Shown here piece after piece: positions 54,451-63,922 of a stretch of 64,000 nucleotides of DNA. Each line of letters opens with the position of its first letter. Position 1 is the first letter of the stretch. Both the position numbers and the translations under genes were made by a program. The stretch covers positions 620,001 to 684,000 of the forward strand of contig NZ_JAAVLX010000001.1 of assembly GCF_013114825.1 (NCBI RefSeq), read 5' to 3'. A model generated the notes under the pieces. That model was given only the letters and a program-made list of their open reading frames with translations, was not told the DNA's origin and ran no database searches. Source of the stretch: Bradyrhizobium australiense (GTDB taxonomy: Bacteria > Pseudomonadota > Alphaproteobacteria > Rhizobiales > Xanthobacteraceae).

Positions 54451-55680
54451 ATGCCAGAGACACTGATCAAGGTCGATCTTTCGAAGTCGGCCTACGACAA
54501 CGACATGATCCACAACCGCTGGCATCCCGATATTCCGATCGTGGCATGGGTCAATCCGGGCGACGACTTCATCATCGAGACCTATGACTGGACCGGCGGC
54601 TTCATCAAGAACAACGATTCTGCCGACGACGTGCGCGACATCGATTTGTCGATCGTGCACTTCCTTTCCGGCCCGATCGGCGTCAAGGGCGCCGAGCCCG
54701 GCGATTTGCTGGTAGTCGACCTGCTCGACGTCGGTCCACTCAAGGAGAGCCTGTGGGGCTTCAATGGCTTCTTCTCCAAGCAAAATGGCGGCGGCTTCCT
54801 GACCGATCATTTCCCGCTGGCGCAGAAATCGATCTGGGACATCAAGGGTCTCTACACCTCGTCGCGCCATGTGCCGGGCGTGAACTTTGCCGGCCTGATC
54901 CATCCCGGCCTGATCGGCTGTCTGCCCGATCCGAAATTGCTGGCGACCTGGAACGAACGCGAGACCGCGCTGATCGCGACCAATCCGACGCGGGTGCCGG
55001 GCCTCGCCAATCCGCCGTTCGCCGCGACTGCGCATGCCGGCCGCGCGAAAGGTGAAGCCAAGGCCAAGGTCGGCGCCGAAGGCGCGCGCACCGTGCCGCC
55101 GCGCGAGCATGGCGGCAATTGCGACATCAAGGATCTGTCGCGCGGCTCGAAAATCTTCTTTCCGGTCTATGTGCCGGGCGGGGGGCTCTCGATGGGTGAC
55201 CTGCACTTCAGCCAGGGCGACGGCGAGATCACCTTCTGCGGCGCCATCGAAATGGCCGGCTGGCTGCATTTGAAGGTCGATATCATCAAGGACGGCGTCG
55301 CCAAATATGGCATCAAGAATCCCGTGTTCAAGCCGTCGCCGATCACGCCGAACTATAAGGATTATCTGATCTTCGAGGGCATCTCGGTCGACGAGGCCGG
55401 CAAGCAGCATTACCTCGACGTCCACATCGCCTACCGCCAGGCGTGTTTGAACGCGATCGAATATCTGAAGAAGTTCGGCTACTCCGGCGCGCAGGCTTAT
55501 TCGATCCTCGGCACCGCGCCGTGCCAGGGCCACATCTCCGGCGTGGTCGACGTGCCCAACGCCTGCGCCACGCTGTGGCTGCCGACGGAGATCTTTGACT
55601 TCGACATCATGCCGTCGTCGGCAGGTCCGATCAAACACATCACGGGCGACATCCAGATGCCGATCTCGCCGGACAAGTGA
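54451..55680 (+). CDS. fmdA: Formamidase / acetamidase family
   Basis: A 409-residue member of the FmdA/AmdA family, which hydrolyses formamide (and some short amides) to ammonia and the acid. The family beginnings are seen: LIKVDLSKSAYDNDMIHNRW-like (pieces), GDDFIIETYDWTGG near 38-51, and HVPGVNFAGLIHPGLIGC near 140-157. GGGGAG lies upstream of the start. It is the first catabolic gene after the transporter genes, which supports short amides as substrates. Confidence 0.88.
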   Translation: MPETLIKVDLSKSAYDNDMIHNRWHPDIPIVAWVNPGDDFIIETYDWTGGFIKNNDSADDVRDIDLSIVHFLSGPIGVKGAEPGDLLVVDLLDVGPLKESLWGFNGFFSKQNGGGFLTDHFPLAQKSIWDIKGLYTSSRHVPGVNFAGLIHPGLIGCLPDPKLLATWNERETALIATNPTRVPGLANPPFAATAHAGRAKGEAKAKVGAEGARTVPPREHGGNCDIKDLSRGSKIFFPVYVPGGGLSMGDLHFSQGDGEITFCGAIEMAGWLHLKVDIIKDGVAKYGIKNPVFKPSPITPNYKDYLIFEGISVDEAGKQHYLDVHIAYRQACLNAIEYLKKFGYSGAQAYSILGTAPCQGHISGVVDVPNACATLWLPTEIFDFDIMPSSAGPIKHITGDIQMPISPDK

Positions 55681-55764
55681 TCTAGCGCGCGAAGGATGCA
55701 GGACGGCATGCGTGCCGGCCGCCCGCATCCGCCGCTGAACGATGACACTGCGCAAGGAAACCAG

Positions 55765-56106
55765 ATGCCCGTCTACGAATACCTCTGCAACGGTTGCGGC
55801 CCGTTCACCGACATGCGGCCGATGGCCGAATGCGATGAGCCGCAGGACTGCCCACGCTGCGAGAATGAATCGCCGCGCGTGATCCTGACCGCGCCGGCTT
55901 TCTTCTGCATGCCCTCGGATAAACGTAAGGCGATCGCGACCAACGAGCGCAGCGCCCACGCGCCGAAGACACTTGGCGAATACAAGGCTTCGCATGGCTC
56001 CGGCTGTGGCTGCTGTTCGCGCAAGAAGCCGGCCCGGCTGCTGACCAAGACAAAGAGCGGCGCCAAAGGCTTTCCGACTGCGCGACCCTGGATGATCAGT
56101 CACTGA
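55765..56106 (+). CDS. fmdB: FmdB-type zinc-ribbon protein
   Basis: A 113-residue protein with an FmdB zinc ribbon: C8/C11 (YLCNGCG) and C29/C32 (DCPRCE), followed by a basic tail with GSGCGCCSRKK. FmdB is a regulatory or accessory protein associated with formamidase in Methylophilus; its exact role is unknown. The start at 55765 is backed by AAGGAAA, and the earlier in-frame codons from 55696 lack features. Confidence 0.83.
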   Translation: MPVYEYLCNGCGPFTDMRPMAECDEPQDCPRCENESPRVILTAPAFFCMPSDKRKAIATNERSAHAPKTLGEYKASHGSGCGCCSRKKPARLLTKTKSGAKGFPTARPWMISH

Positions 56107-56142
56107 TCGACGCAACTCAAACCAAAAGAACAGGCGATTCCA

Positions 56143-57183
56143 ATGCTTCACGGTGATATTTCCAGCAGCAACGACACAGTCGGCGTCGCTGTAGTGAATT
56201 ACAAAATGCCGCGCCTGCACACCAAGGCCGAGGTGCTCGACAACGCCCGCAAGATCGCCGACATGATTGTCGGCATGAAGCTCGGCCTGCCAGGCATGGA
56301 TCTCGTGATCTTCCCTGAATATTCCACCCACGGCATCATGTACGACTCCAAGGAGATGTACGAGACCGCGTCGTCGATCCCAGGGACTGAGACGGAAATC
56401 TTTGCCGAAGCCTGCCGCAGGGCAAAGGTGTGGGGCGTGTTCTCGCTCACCGGCGAGCGCCACGAGGAGCACCCGCACAAGGCGCCCTACAACACCTTGA
56501 TCCTGATGAACGACAAGGGCGAGATCGTCCAGAAATACCGCAAGATCATGCCGTGGGTGCCGATCGAAGGCTGGTATCCCGGCAACTGCACCTATGTCTC
56601 CGAAGGTCCCAAGGGATTGAAGGTCAGCCTGATCATTTGCGACGACGGCAATTTTCCGGAAATCTGGCGCGACTGCGCCATGAAGGGCGCCGAGCTGATC
56701 GTGCGCTGCCAGGGCTACATGTATCCGGCCAAGGAACAGCAGATCCTGATTTCCAAGGCAATGGCCTGGGCCAACAATGTCTATGTCGCGGTCGCCAATG
56801 CCGCCGGCTTCGACGGCGTCTATTCCTATTTCGGCCACTCCGCGATCATCGGCTTCGACGGCCGCACGCTGGGCGAGACGGGCGAGGAGGAGTACGGCAT
56901 CCAGTACGCGGGTCTGTCGAAGAGCCTGATCCGCGACGCGCGCCGCAACGGCCAGTCACAGAACCACCTCTTCAAGCTGCTGCATCGCGGCTATACCGGC
57001 ATGATCAATTCCGGCGAAGGCGCGCGGGGCCTCGCGGCCTGTCCGTACGATTTCTATGCCAAGTGGATCACCGACCCCGAAGGTACCCGCGAAATGGTCG
57101 AGGCGATGACGCGGCCCACGGTCGGCACCGACGAATGCCCGATCGACGGGATTCCGAACGAGGCGACGGCGAGCAATTATTAG
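56143..57183 (+). CDS. amiE: Aliphatic amidase
   Basis: A 346-residue nitrilase-superfamily aliphatic amidase, almost certainly the orthologue of Pseudomonas AmiE (same start [19 protein letters not shown]). The catalytic triad is in the standard positions: E59 (FPEYS), K134 (KYRKIMPW) and C166 (LIICDDGN). It hydrolyses acetamide, propionamide and similar amides to ammonia and acid. It ends the urt-fmd operon, 36 bp after fmdB, and is followed by a terminator-like hairpin. Confidence 0.92.
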   Translation: MLHGDISSSNDTVGVAVVNYKMPRLHTKAEVLDNARKIADMIVGMKLGLPGMDLVIFPEYSTHGIMYDSKEMYETASSIPGTETEIFAEACRRAKVWGVFSLTGERHEEHPHKAPYNTLILMNDKGEIVQKYRKIMPWVPIEGWYPGNCTYVSEGPKGLKVSLIICDDGNFPEIWRDCAMKGAELIVRCQGYMYPAKEQQILISKAMAWANNVYVAVANAAGFDGVYSYFGHSAIIGFDGRTLGETGEEEYGIQYAGLSKSLIRDARRNGQSQNHLFKLLHRGYTGMINSGEGARGLAACPYDFYAKWITDPEGTREMVEAMTRPTVGTDECPIDGIPNEATASNY

Positions 57184-57186
57184 CCC

Positions 57187-57207
57187 TTGTGCGCGCCACG
57201 CGCACAA
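57187..57207 (+). terminator. hairpin after amiE
   Basis: TTGTGCGCG-CCA-CGCGCACAA is a perfect 9-bp stem starting four bases after the amiE stop. It probably ends the urt-fmd-amiE transcript, although no long T-run follows. Confidence 0.5.
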
Positions 57208-57209
57208 TT

Positions 57210-57332
57210 GTCGTCCCGGCCTTGCGCCGGGACCCATAACCACCAATGTGAGTTTTGGCGCGAACGCCGGGGCCGCGATTTCCTTCCAATCTGATTCTCG
57301 TGGTTATCGGTCCCTGCTTTCGCAGGGACGAC
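57210..57332. repeat. inverted intergenic repeat
   Basis: A 123-bp element with inverted ends: GTCGTCCC...GGGACC-C-ATAACCAC at the left matches GTGGTTAT-C-GGTCCC...GGGACGAC at the right. It resembles a known Bradyrhizobium intergenic repeat of the 'GTCCC...GGGAC' type. Confidence 0.7.
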
Positions 57333-57400
57333 GATGTGGAGACATCATCGCGTCATTCGTCTAAAGTCAGCACCCGCGACTTTGGACGAACGAGGCAATC

Positions 57401-58243
57401 TTGCAAACAAGAAAATTCGGCACCAATAACTCCGACGTTTCCGTAATCGGGCAGGGCACCTGGTACCTCGACCGCGGCGACCGCAAGGCGGCGATCGCGG
57501 CGCTCCGCCGTGGTATCGAAACCGGCATGACCCATATCGACACCGCCGAGATGTATGGCGATGCCGAACCCGTGATCGCGGACGCGATCGCAGGCCTGCC
57601 GCGGGAACAACTCTTCGTGGTCTCAAAAGTGCTGCCGAGCAACGCCTCGCGGCGCGGCACCGTTACCGCCTGCGAGCGCTCGCTGAAGCGGCTAAAGACC
57701 AATTATCTCGATTGCTATCTCCTGCACTGGCGAGGTTCCTATCCGTTCGAGGAGACGGTCGCCGCATTCGAGGAGCTGGTAGCGAGCGGAAAGATCCGTT
57801 CCTGGGGCGTCAGCAATTTCGATTGTGACGATCTCGACGAACTGCTCGACGTCGCGGGCGAGGGCAAGATTGCCTGCAATCAGGTGCTCTATCATCTGCA
57901 GGAGCGCGCGATCGAGCACGCCGTGATCCCGTGGTGCGAGAAGCATGGCGTTGGCGTCGTCGCCTATTCGCCGTTTGGCCATGATGATTTCCCGTCGCTG
58001 CGCAGCAAGAGCGGCGGGGTGCTGCAGGCGATTGCCGAGGCGCACAAAGCGAGCCCGCGCCAGGTCGCGCTGGCGTTCCTCACGCGCGCGCCGTCGGTGC
58101 TCGCGATTCCAAAAGCCTCCAGCGCGGAACACGCGGCGGAGAATGCGCGGGCAGGGGATTTGAAGTTGAGCGATGCCGAGATTGTCGCACTCGACAAGGC
58201 TTTTCCACGCGGACCCAAACCGCGTGGTCTCCCGATGCTGTAG
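57401..58243 (+). CDS. Aldo/keto reductase
   Basis: A 280-residue NADPH-type reductase with a TIM-barrel fold. The catalytic tetrad is D47, Y52, K76 and H109 (HIDTAEMYG, VVSKVL, LLHWRG). It lies downstream of the amidase operon but behind a repeat, so it is probably a separate unit. The start is a TTG at 57401 with GAGG about seven bases upstream, which gives the typical (L/M)QTRKFG beginning. Confidence 0.85.
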   Translation: MQTRKFGTNNSDVSVIGQGTWYLDRGDRKAAIAALRRGIETGMTHIDTAEMYGDAEPVIADAIAGLPREQLFVVSKVLPSNASRRGTVTACERSLKRLKTNYLDCYLLHWRGSYPFEETVAAFEELVASGKIRSWGVSNFDCDDLDELLDVAGEGKIACNQVLYHLQERAIEHAVIPWCEKHGVGVVAYSPFGHDDFPSLRSKSGGVLQAIAEAHKASPRQVALAFLTRAPSVLAIPKASSAEHAAENARAGDLKLSDAEIVALDKAFPRGPKPRGLPML

Positions 58244-58246
58244 TCC

Positions 58247-58420
58247 CTCCCATCTCCCGCTCTTCGCGGGGTCGAGACAAGCGAAGCTTGCTCTTGGAGG
58301 GTAGGGGTGAGGGGCTCTCACCGCGAGCACTATGCCTATCGATGGACCTGTACCCCTCATCCGGATTGCTTCGCAATCCGACCTCTCCCTGCAAGCGGGG
58401 CGAGGTTGAAGCGGAGTTCG
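58247..58420. repeat. composite intergenic repeat
   Basis: The region holds a CCCGC/GCGGG hairpin (58256-58270), the segment GGGGTGAGGGGCTCTC shared with 44851-44866, and a perfect 8-bp hairpin CGGATTGC/GCAATCCG (58362-58380). It is a diverged member of the CCCTCACCCC family seen after nasC. Confidence 0.6.
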
Positions 58421-58589
58421 CGCCACCATTGATGCGCCAACGCCGTCAGCGGAACACCGTCCTTAACAAAGTGTTGCAATCGCGCCCTCAGCGCATATCC
58501 GCATCCTGTTTTCAGGCCTAGTCGCATCGGGCGAATTGGTGTTTTTTAGAACCTCGCCCGATTCGAAAATTGCTGCCTTCGAGATTGCC

Positions 58590-59582
58590 GTGACACCGCC
58601 CCCCGCCGCAGCCGCGAGGCTGGACAGCGCTCCATTACCTTTGCCATCGAAGAAAACCGCCACCGTCCGCAAGGCGCCCGCGCGCGCCGATCGGCCGTTC
58701 AAGGGCATTGCGCTGGTGCTGGCCTCGACGGTGTTTCTCGGCACCTCCGACGTCACCGCGAAATATCTGTCAGCGACGCTGCCCTCGATCGAGATCGCCT
58801 GGATTCGCTTCCTGGTGTTCGCGATGATCATGACCCCGGCGATGATGCCGGGTTCCCCGCTGTACGCGCTGCAGACCAAACGCCGCGGCCTGCATCTCCT
58901 GCGCGGCGCGGCGCTGCTCGGCTCGTCGCTGTTCTTCATCTCCGGCCTGCGGTTCCTTCCTATTGCGGAAGCCTCCGCCACCGGCTTCGTCGCGCCGCTG
59001 TTCGTCACGGCGTTGTCGATCATCTTTCTCGGCGAGAAGGTCGGCTTGCGCCGCTGGATCGCGACCGGCGTTGGCCTGGTCGGCGTGCTGATCATCCTGC
59101 GTCCTGGCACCGGCGCGTTTCACCCGGCTGCGTTCTTTCCGCTGGTCTCGGCGCTGGCCTGGGCCTGCACGCTGATCATGACGCGGATGATGAGCGGCAG
59201 CGAGCGCGCCATCACCACCATGACCTATTCGTCGATCGCTGGGCTCCTCATTCTTTCGGCGCTGGTGCCGTTCGTCTGGGTGATGCCGACCTGGCACGAT
59301 ATCGCCTTCGGCATCCTGATCGGCATTGCCTCCACCGCGGGGCAGTGGATCGTGGTGCTGGCGTTTCGCTATGCCGACGCCTCCGTGCTGGCGCCGTTCT
59401 CCTACACGCAATTGCTGTGGGTCAGCCTGCTTGGCTTCCTGATCTTCGGTGAAGTGCCGGATGCCTACACCATCACCGGCGCCGCTTTCATCGTCGCCTC
59501 TGGCCTCTATACCGCCCATCGCGAACGGGTACGGCAGTCACAACTTCTTACGGTCTCGGGTGAGTCGTCACCGAACGCTTGA
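58590..59582 (+). CDS. DMT-superfamily (EamA) transporter
   Basis: A 330-residue membrane protein with two EamA domains and about ten spans, an exporter of small metabolites. A basic, Pro/Ala-rich cytoplasmic tail of about 35 residues precedes the first span. The start is uncertain: GTG at 58590 has GAG upstream at fair spacing, while an in-frame start at 58536 would add 18 residues. The substrate is unknown. Confidence 0.78.
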   Translation: MTPPPAAAARLDSAPLPLPSKKTATVRKAPARADRPFKGIALVLASTVFLGTSDVTAKYLSATLPSIEIAWIRFLVFAMIMTPAMMPGSPLYALQTKRRGLHLLRGAALLGSSLFFISGLRFLPIAEASATGFVAPLFVTALSIIFLGEKVGLRRWIATGVGLVGVLIILRPGTGAFHPAAFFPLVSALAWACTLIMTRMMSGSERAITTMTYSSIAGLLILSALVPFVWVMPTWHDIAFGILIGIASTAGQWIVVLAFRYADASVLAPFSYTQLLWVSLLGFLIFGEVPDAYTITGAAFIVASGLYTAHRERVRQSQLLTVSGESSPNA

Positions 59583-59692
59583 TCCGGGCCACCGACAAGA
59601 AGGCACCAATTCCCGCGCCAGCAAGAGGCTTGTACGCTGTTCGTGGTGATCCTCCATGCTAAGGTGAGAAAAAATCACCGGGAGGATCATTC

Positions 59693-60775
59693 GTGCGCGC
59701 AGCCATTTTCCGCAACGGGGAAATTGTCGTCGACGAGATGCCGGAGCCAAAGCCCGGTGCCGGGCAGGTGCTGGTGAAGTCGCTGGCCTGCGGCATCTGC
59801 GGCTCCGACCTGCATGCGCGCAAACATGCGCACCGCATGGTGGAGCTCGCCAAATATTTCCCGGGCCGCAAGCCGATGGATCTATCGCGCGACGTCGTGT
59901 TCGGCCATGAATTCTGCTGCGAGGTGCTCGACTACGGTCCTGACACCACGGGCAAGTTCAAGGCGGGCACCAAGGTTTGCTCGCTGCCGGCGCTGCTGAC
60001 CCCGGAAGGCCCGAAGGGCATCGGCTACTCCAACGACAATGTCGGTGCTTACGCCGCGCGCATGCTGCTCAGCGAGGCCTTGCTGCTGGAAGTCCCGAAC
60101 GGCCTTGCCGCCGAACACGCCGCGCTGACCGAGCCTCTGGCCGTCGGTGTACACGCGGTAGCAAAAGCCGACATCAGAGGCGGCGAGGTGCCCTTGGTGA
60201 TCGGCTGCGGGCCGGTCGGGCTCGCCGTCATCGCAGCGCTGAAGATCAGGGGACTGCACCCGATCGTCGCCGCCGATTATTCGCCGGCTCGCCGCGCGCT
60301 CGCCGAAAAGCTCGGCGCCGACGTCGTCGTCGATCCCGCGCGCACGCTGCCTTACGCGACCTGGGCCGAGCACGCCCAGATGTCGCCGAAGGAAAAAGCT
60401 GCACGCCCGCCGCTGCAGGCGCTGTTGCCGGCGCTGAAACCCGCGCTGATTTTCGAATGCGTCGGCATGCCCGGCCTGATCCAGCAGGTGTTCGAGGGCG
60501 CGCCGCGCGACGCCCGCATCGCCGTGGTCGGTGTCTGCATGGAAACCGACCGCTCCGAACCGATGCTGGGCATCATGAAGGAGCTCAACGTTCAATACGT
60601 GCTGGGCTACACGCCCGAGGAATTCGCCTATTCGCTCCGCTTGATCGCGGAAGGGCAGGTGGATGCCGCCTCGATGGTAACCGCTACCGTCGGTATCGAC
60701 GGCGTCGCCAAGGCATTCGCCGATCTCGCCAACCCGGAAGTGCATACCAAGATTATCGTCGAGCCGTGGCGGTGA
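59693..60775 (+). CDS. Zinc-binding alcohol dehydrogenase family, lacking the structural zinc site
   Basis: A 360-residue medium-chain dehydrogenase. The catalytic zinc side is present (C36 in CGICGSDLH, H72-E73 in FGHEF), but the four-cysteine structural zinc lobe is absent: after residue 76 the lobe runs DYGPDTTGKFKAG without CxxCxxC. The NAD fold is VIGCGPVGLAVIAALK near 165. The GTG start at 59693 has GGGAGG ten bases upstream. The substrate is unknown. Confidence 0.85.
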   Translation: MRAAIFRNGEIVVDEMPEPKPGAGQVLVKSLACGICGSDLHARKHAHRMVELAKYFPGRKPMDLSRDVVFGHEFCCEVLDYGPDTTGKFKAGTKVCSLPALLTPEGPKGIGYSNDNVGAYAARMLLSEALLLEVPNGLAAEHAALTEPLAVGVHAVAKADIRGGEVPLVIGCGPVGLAVIAALKIRGLHPIVAADYSPARRALAEKLGADVVVDPARTLPYATWAEHAQMSPKEKAARPPLQALLPALKPALIFECVGMPGLIQQVFEGAPRDARIAVVGVCMETDRSEPMLGIMKELNVQYVLGYTPEEFAYSLRLIAEGQVDAASMVTATVGIDGVAKAFADLANPEVHTKIIVEPWR

Positions 60776-60790
60776 GGGCAGCGTAGCGAT

Positions 60791-60917
60791 GTAGGGTGGG
60801 CAAAGGCGCGTCAGCGCCGTGCCCACCATTCATCCACATTCTCATGTTTGATGGTGGGCACGCGGAACCTGTCATCGGGCGCGCATTCGCGAGACCCGTT
60901 GGCTTTGCCCACCCTAC
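60791..60917. repeat. inverted intergenic repeat (GTAGGGTGGGC family)
   Basis: Outer arms GTAGGGTGGGCAAAG (60791-60805) and CTTTGCCCACCCTAC (60903-60917) are perfect over 15 bp. Inner GGTGGGCACG and CGTGCCCACC sequences also pair. The right arm contains the stop codon of the DJ-1/PfpI gene. Confidence 0.8.
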
Positions 60918-62089
60918 GGCAGTTGACGTTTCGGATACTCAAGCTGCATCGCGACGAAGTCGGCTGTATCTGTTCCGTAGCGCGCGGCAATACCCGCGAG
61001 CGCGTTGTCCAGCGCTTCGGTCGGTTTCGCATCCTCGGTCGCTGGCAGCAATCGCGCGGCGGGCCAGTTCGCCGCGACCTGATCGGGAAGGATGCGCAAG
61101 CCGCCGCGGCTCTGCTGCGCGCCGGCAGAGCTGGCGAACGTCACCGCCTGCGAGCGGTAGGTCCGCGACCACGCGTCGGTTACTAGCGCCAGCGACACTT
61201 CATCAACGTCGTCCTTGAGCTCGATGCCGAGCTGCTCGTGCGCCCAGAACGCGGCCGTGTTACGGATGGCGGTCAACGCAAACGGGCGCGTGAACTTGAA
61301 CGCGTCGCTCTCGTGGCGCGCATTCCACTCGGCGAGCCCGATCTCGCTGCCAACGGCGCGCGCCTTGTCGGGGCCGGCAATCGCCTCGATCAAGGTGAGC
61401 GACATCGGCATCGACGCCGTTATCCCGGTGGTCGTCGCCACGCCTTTGTCGACCACCAGCCGCCGATCCCTGACATAGCGCATCGTCGGATGCTTGCCGC
61501 GAAGCTCCTTGACGAAATACCAGTGCGTGGTGGCCTGCTTGTCGTGCAGTAGCCCGGCATCGCCAACCACCTTGGCGCCGGCGCAGACGCCGATCACGAT
61601 TGCGCCCTTGGCCGACTGGCTCCGGATCCATTGCAGCGCCTCCGGATCGTCGTCGCGGCTCATGGCAGGGACGATGACGTAGTCGGCGCCATCAAAATGC
61701 TGCGCATCGAACTCCGCGACGGTCGCCTGCGGTTCGACCTTGAGCGTCGGATAGAGCGTCACCGGTCCCGGTTTCGTCGCCAGCGTGACCACATCGGCGA
61801 CGTCGGCGCGCTTGAGGATGCCATAGGGCATGAGGTAATCGGTGGTCTCGGTGGCGTCGTTGATCCCGATGATCGCGATCAGCGGCCGCTGTCGCTTCGG
61901 CGGCTTCAGCGCCGCGACCGTCGCATCGCGCTCTTGTTGCGTGATCGCTGGCGGGGCTGCGGCCGAAGGCGCCGGCGGCAGCGAGAAAATCCAGGCTCCG
62001 CCGATCACGGCGACAAGCGCGACCGCGCCGAGCGCGCTCCACAATACACGTCGCGAATTCATCGGTTTGCCGGCACGCGCCTCACTCAT
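60914..62089 (-). CDS. Membrane-anchored DJ-1/PfpI-family protein
   Basis: A 391-residue protein with a single N-terminal membrane anchor (about 15-37), an Ala/Pro-rich linker and a DJ-1/PfpI (class I glutamine amidotransferase-like) domain. The nucleophile-elbow cysteine is C169 in IGVCAGAKVVG, and an acidic residue precedes the substrate pocket (TETTDYLMPYG). A C-terminal region of about 150 residues resembles the second half of GlxA/FtrA-type AraC regulators, but no helix-turn-helix is evident. The start at 62089 is chosen before the anchor; the next Met at 62062 is possible. The stop lies inside a repeat. Confidence 0.78.
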   Translation of the reverse strand: MSEARAGKPMNSRRVLWSALGAVALVAVIGGAWIFSLPPAPSAAAPPAITQQERDATVAALKPPKRQRPLIAIIGINDATETTDYLMPYGILKRADVADVVTLATKPGPVTLYPTLKVEPQATVAEFDAQHFDGADYVIVPAMSRDDDPEALQWIRSQSAKGAIVIGVCAGAKVVGDAGLLHDKQATTHWYFVKELRGKHPTMRYVRDRRLVVDKGVATTTGITASMPMSLTLIEAIAGPDKARAVGSEIGLAEWNARHESDAFKFTRPFALTAIRNTAAFWAHEQLGIELKDDVDEVSLALVTDAWSRTYRSQAVTFASSAGAQQSRGGLRILPDQVAANWPAARLLPATEDAKPTEALDNALAGIAARYGTDTADFVAMQLEYPKRQLP

Positions 62090-62270
62090 CTCAATCAACC
62101 GCAGTCTACTGCCGCCGTGGTCCGTCTGAAATGACGTAAATCCGGCGAAAACGGCCATGCGTCCGCTTCAGTCCAACCGGCGCGGCGGCCATTGCCTCAC
62201 GCCGCGTGAGGCCGCAGCTTTGCGGACGAGCGTAGCCAAGCTTTGACGCCCTCTGGACAAGGAGGGCTTC

Positions 62271-63708
62271 ATGCCATCGGACAGACGTATGTTTTTGGGC
62301 GCAGGCCTCGGCGTCGCCGCCGCGCTCGCTTCGCGCGCCAGCGGGTTGACGACGTCGGCGCAGACGGTCTCGGCAGACGATCCGTCTCTGCCTGCCAATG
62401 TCCGCCTTGATCCGGAGGGTCGCGCCGCTGCCGCCCATGATTTTGGCCGCCTCATTCACAAGCAACCGCGCGGCGTGCTCAGGCCCGCATCGAGCGCCGA
62501 CATTGCCGGCCTGATGCGATGGGCGAGACAACAGGGCGTCAAGGTGGCGGCGCGCGGGCAGGGCCACTCGATCTATGGCCGCTCCCTGGCCGAATGCGGC
62601 ATCGTGGTCGATATGAGCGCGATGAACTCGGTCCGCGATGTCGGGCACGATCGCGTCGTGGTCGACGCCGGAGCGCCGTGGCGAGATCTGCTTGACGCGA
62701 CCTTGGCGGAGAGACTTACGCCGCCCGTACTGACCAATTGTCTCGGCCTCTCGGTCGGGAACGATCGCGGTGGGAGGCATCGGAGCCACGTCATCCCGGC
62801 ATGGCATGCAAACAGACAACGTCATCGCGCTGGACGTGGTGACGGGTGATGGCAATGAACTGAGTTGCTCGGCGGTCGCTAACCCGGATCTCTTCGATGG
62901 CGTCCGCGCCGGCCTCGGCCAATGCGGCATCGTTACGCGGGCAACGCTGCGTCTGGTGCGCGCGCCCGAGCGTATCAGGCGCTTTCAGCTCTTCTACCGC
63001 GATTTGCCATTGTTGACGGCGCACCAGCGGCGCGTGCTGACGGAAGGACGCTTCGACCAGTTGCAGGGGGCCATTCTTCCCGATGGAAGCGGCGGTTGGC
63101 GGTACCAACTCGACGGCGCAATAACCTATGGCAGCGGCTCGGCGCCCGACGACAAGGCTGTGCTTTCCGGATTGTCAGATGAGCGCGGCGCCGCCGTCAT
63201 CGCCGACCTGACCTATCGCGAGGATGCCCTGGCGTTTGGAAAGTTCGAAAATCTGCTTCGGTCGAAGGGCCTGTGGTTCAATCCGCAGCCTTGGCTTTTG
63301 ACGTTCCTGCGCGGCAGCAACGCCGAACGGATCGCAGGCGATGCCTTGACCGGCTTGACGCAGGACGATGTCGGCCCATTCGGCCGGATTACCTATTATT
63401 CCGTGCTAACAGCAGCGTTTCGGACTCCGTTGGTCCGACTGCCGGCGGAGGACGTCGTCTATGCCTTCAATCTCATTCGCATCCCGGTGTCGAACGATCC
63501 GGCGGCGGCGCAGCGGATGATCGCGGCGAATCGTACGTTCTACGATCGCATTCGAGAAGCCGGCGGCGTTCAGTACCCGGTCGGTGCCTTTGCGATGTCG
63601 CCCGAAGACTGGGAGGCTCATTTCGGATCAGGCTGGCCGCAGTTTCGCGAAGCCAAGCGGCGCCATGATCCCGGACATCTGCTGGCGCCCGGCTACAACA
63701 TATTCTGA
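62271..63708 (+). pseudogene. FAD-binding (VAO/PCMH-type) oxidoreductase, frameshifted
   Basis: About 478 codons of an FAD-linked oxidase like cytokinin dehydrogenase or berberine-bridge enzymes. The N-terminal half (62271 on) has a twin-arginine-like signal (SDRRMFLG) and the FAD motif ARGQGHSIYGRS. The frame breaks at about 62757-62760: GTCGGGAACG needs two more G (S-V-G-G-T-I-A-V-G-G) to join VGGIGATSSRHG in the next frame, which continues to 63708. GGAGG precedes the start. It may be a consensus error in a G run or a real pseudogene. Confidence 0.75.
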
Positions 63709-63727
63709 CGCGCGGATATTCTAGAGG

Positions 63728-63922
63728 CTAGAGAAGATCCGCCTTCAGGCTGCTCGCCAGAAAATCCAGGAATCGCCGGAGGCGGTCCAGCGGCGCCCGT
63801 GTCGGCGGCCAGACCAGTTGGATCGGCATTCCCTTGGCTAGTAATTGCAAGATCGGCAGACTTCGCTTCGATAAACAGCTGACGATCGGCAAATCACTTC
63901 TGATTTTCCGAAATCGTGTCAA
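63728..63922 (-). pseudogene. LysR regulator C-terminal remnant
   Basis: The segment GMPIQLVWPPTRAPL-DRLRRFLDFLASSL at about 63730-63830 matches the last 30 to 40 residues of LysR-family regulators. The upstream part of this open frame (TRFRKIRSDLPIVSC) does not look like LysR, and no other LysR sequence is seen up to the right edge. A decayed regulator gene, probably once controlling the neighbouring oxidase, is the simplest reading. Confidence 0.5.

Noticed and set aside
54445..56838. 797-codon open frame antisense to fmdA, fmdB and amiE
   Set aside because: The plus-strand genes are unmistakable; the antisense frame is open because of GC-rich third positions and shows no family pattern.
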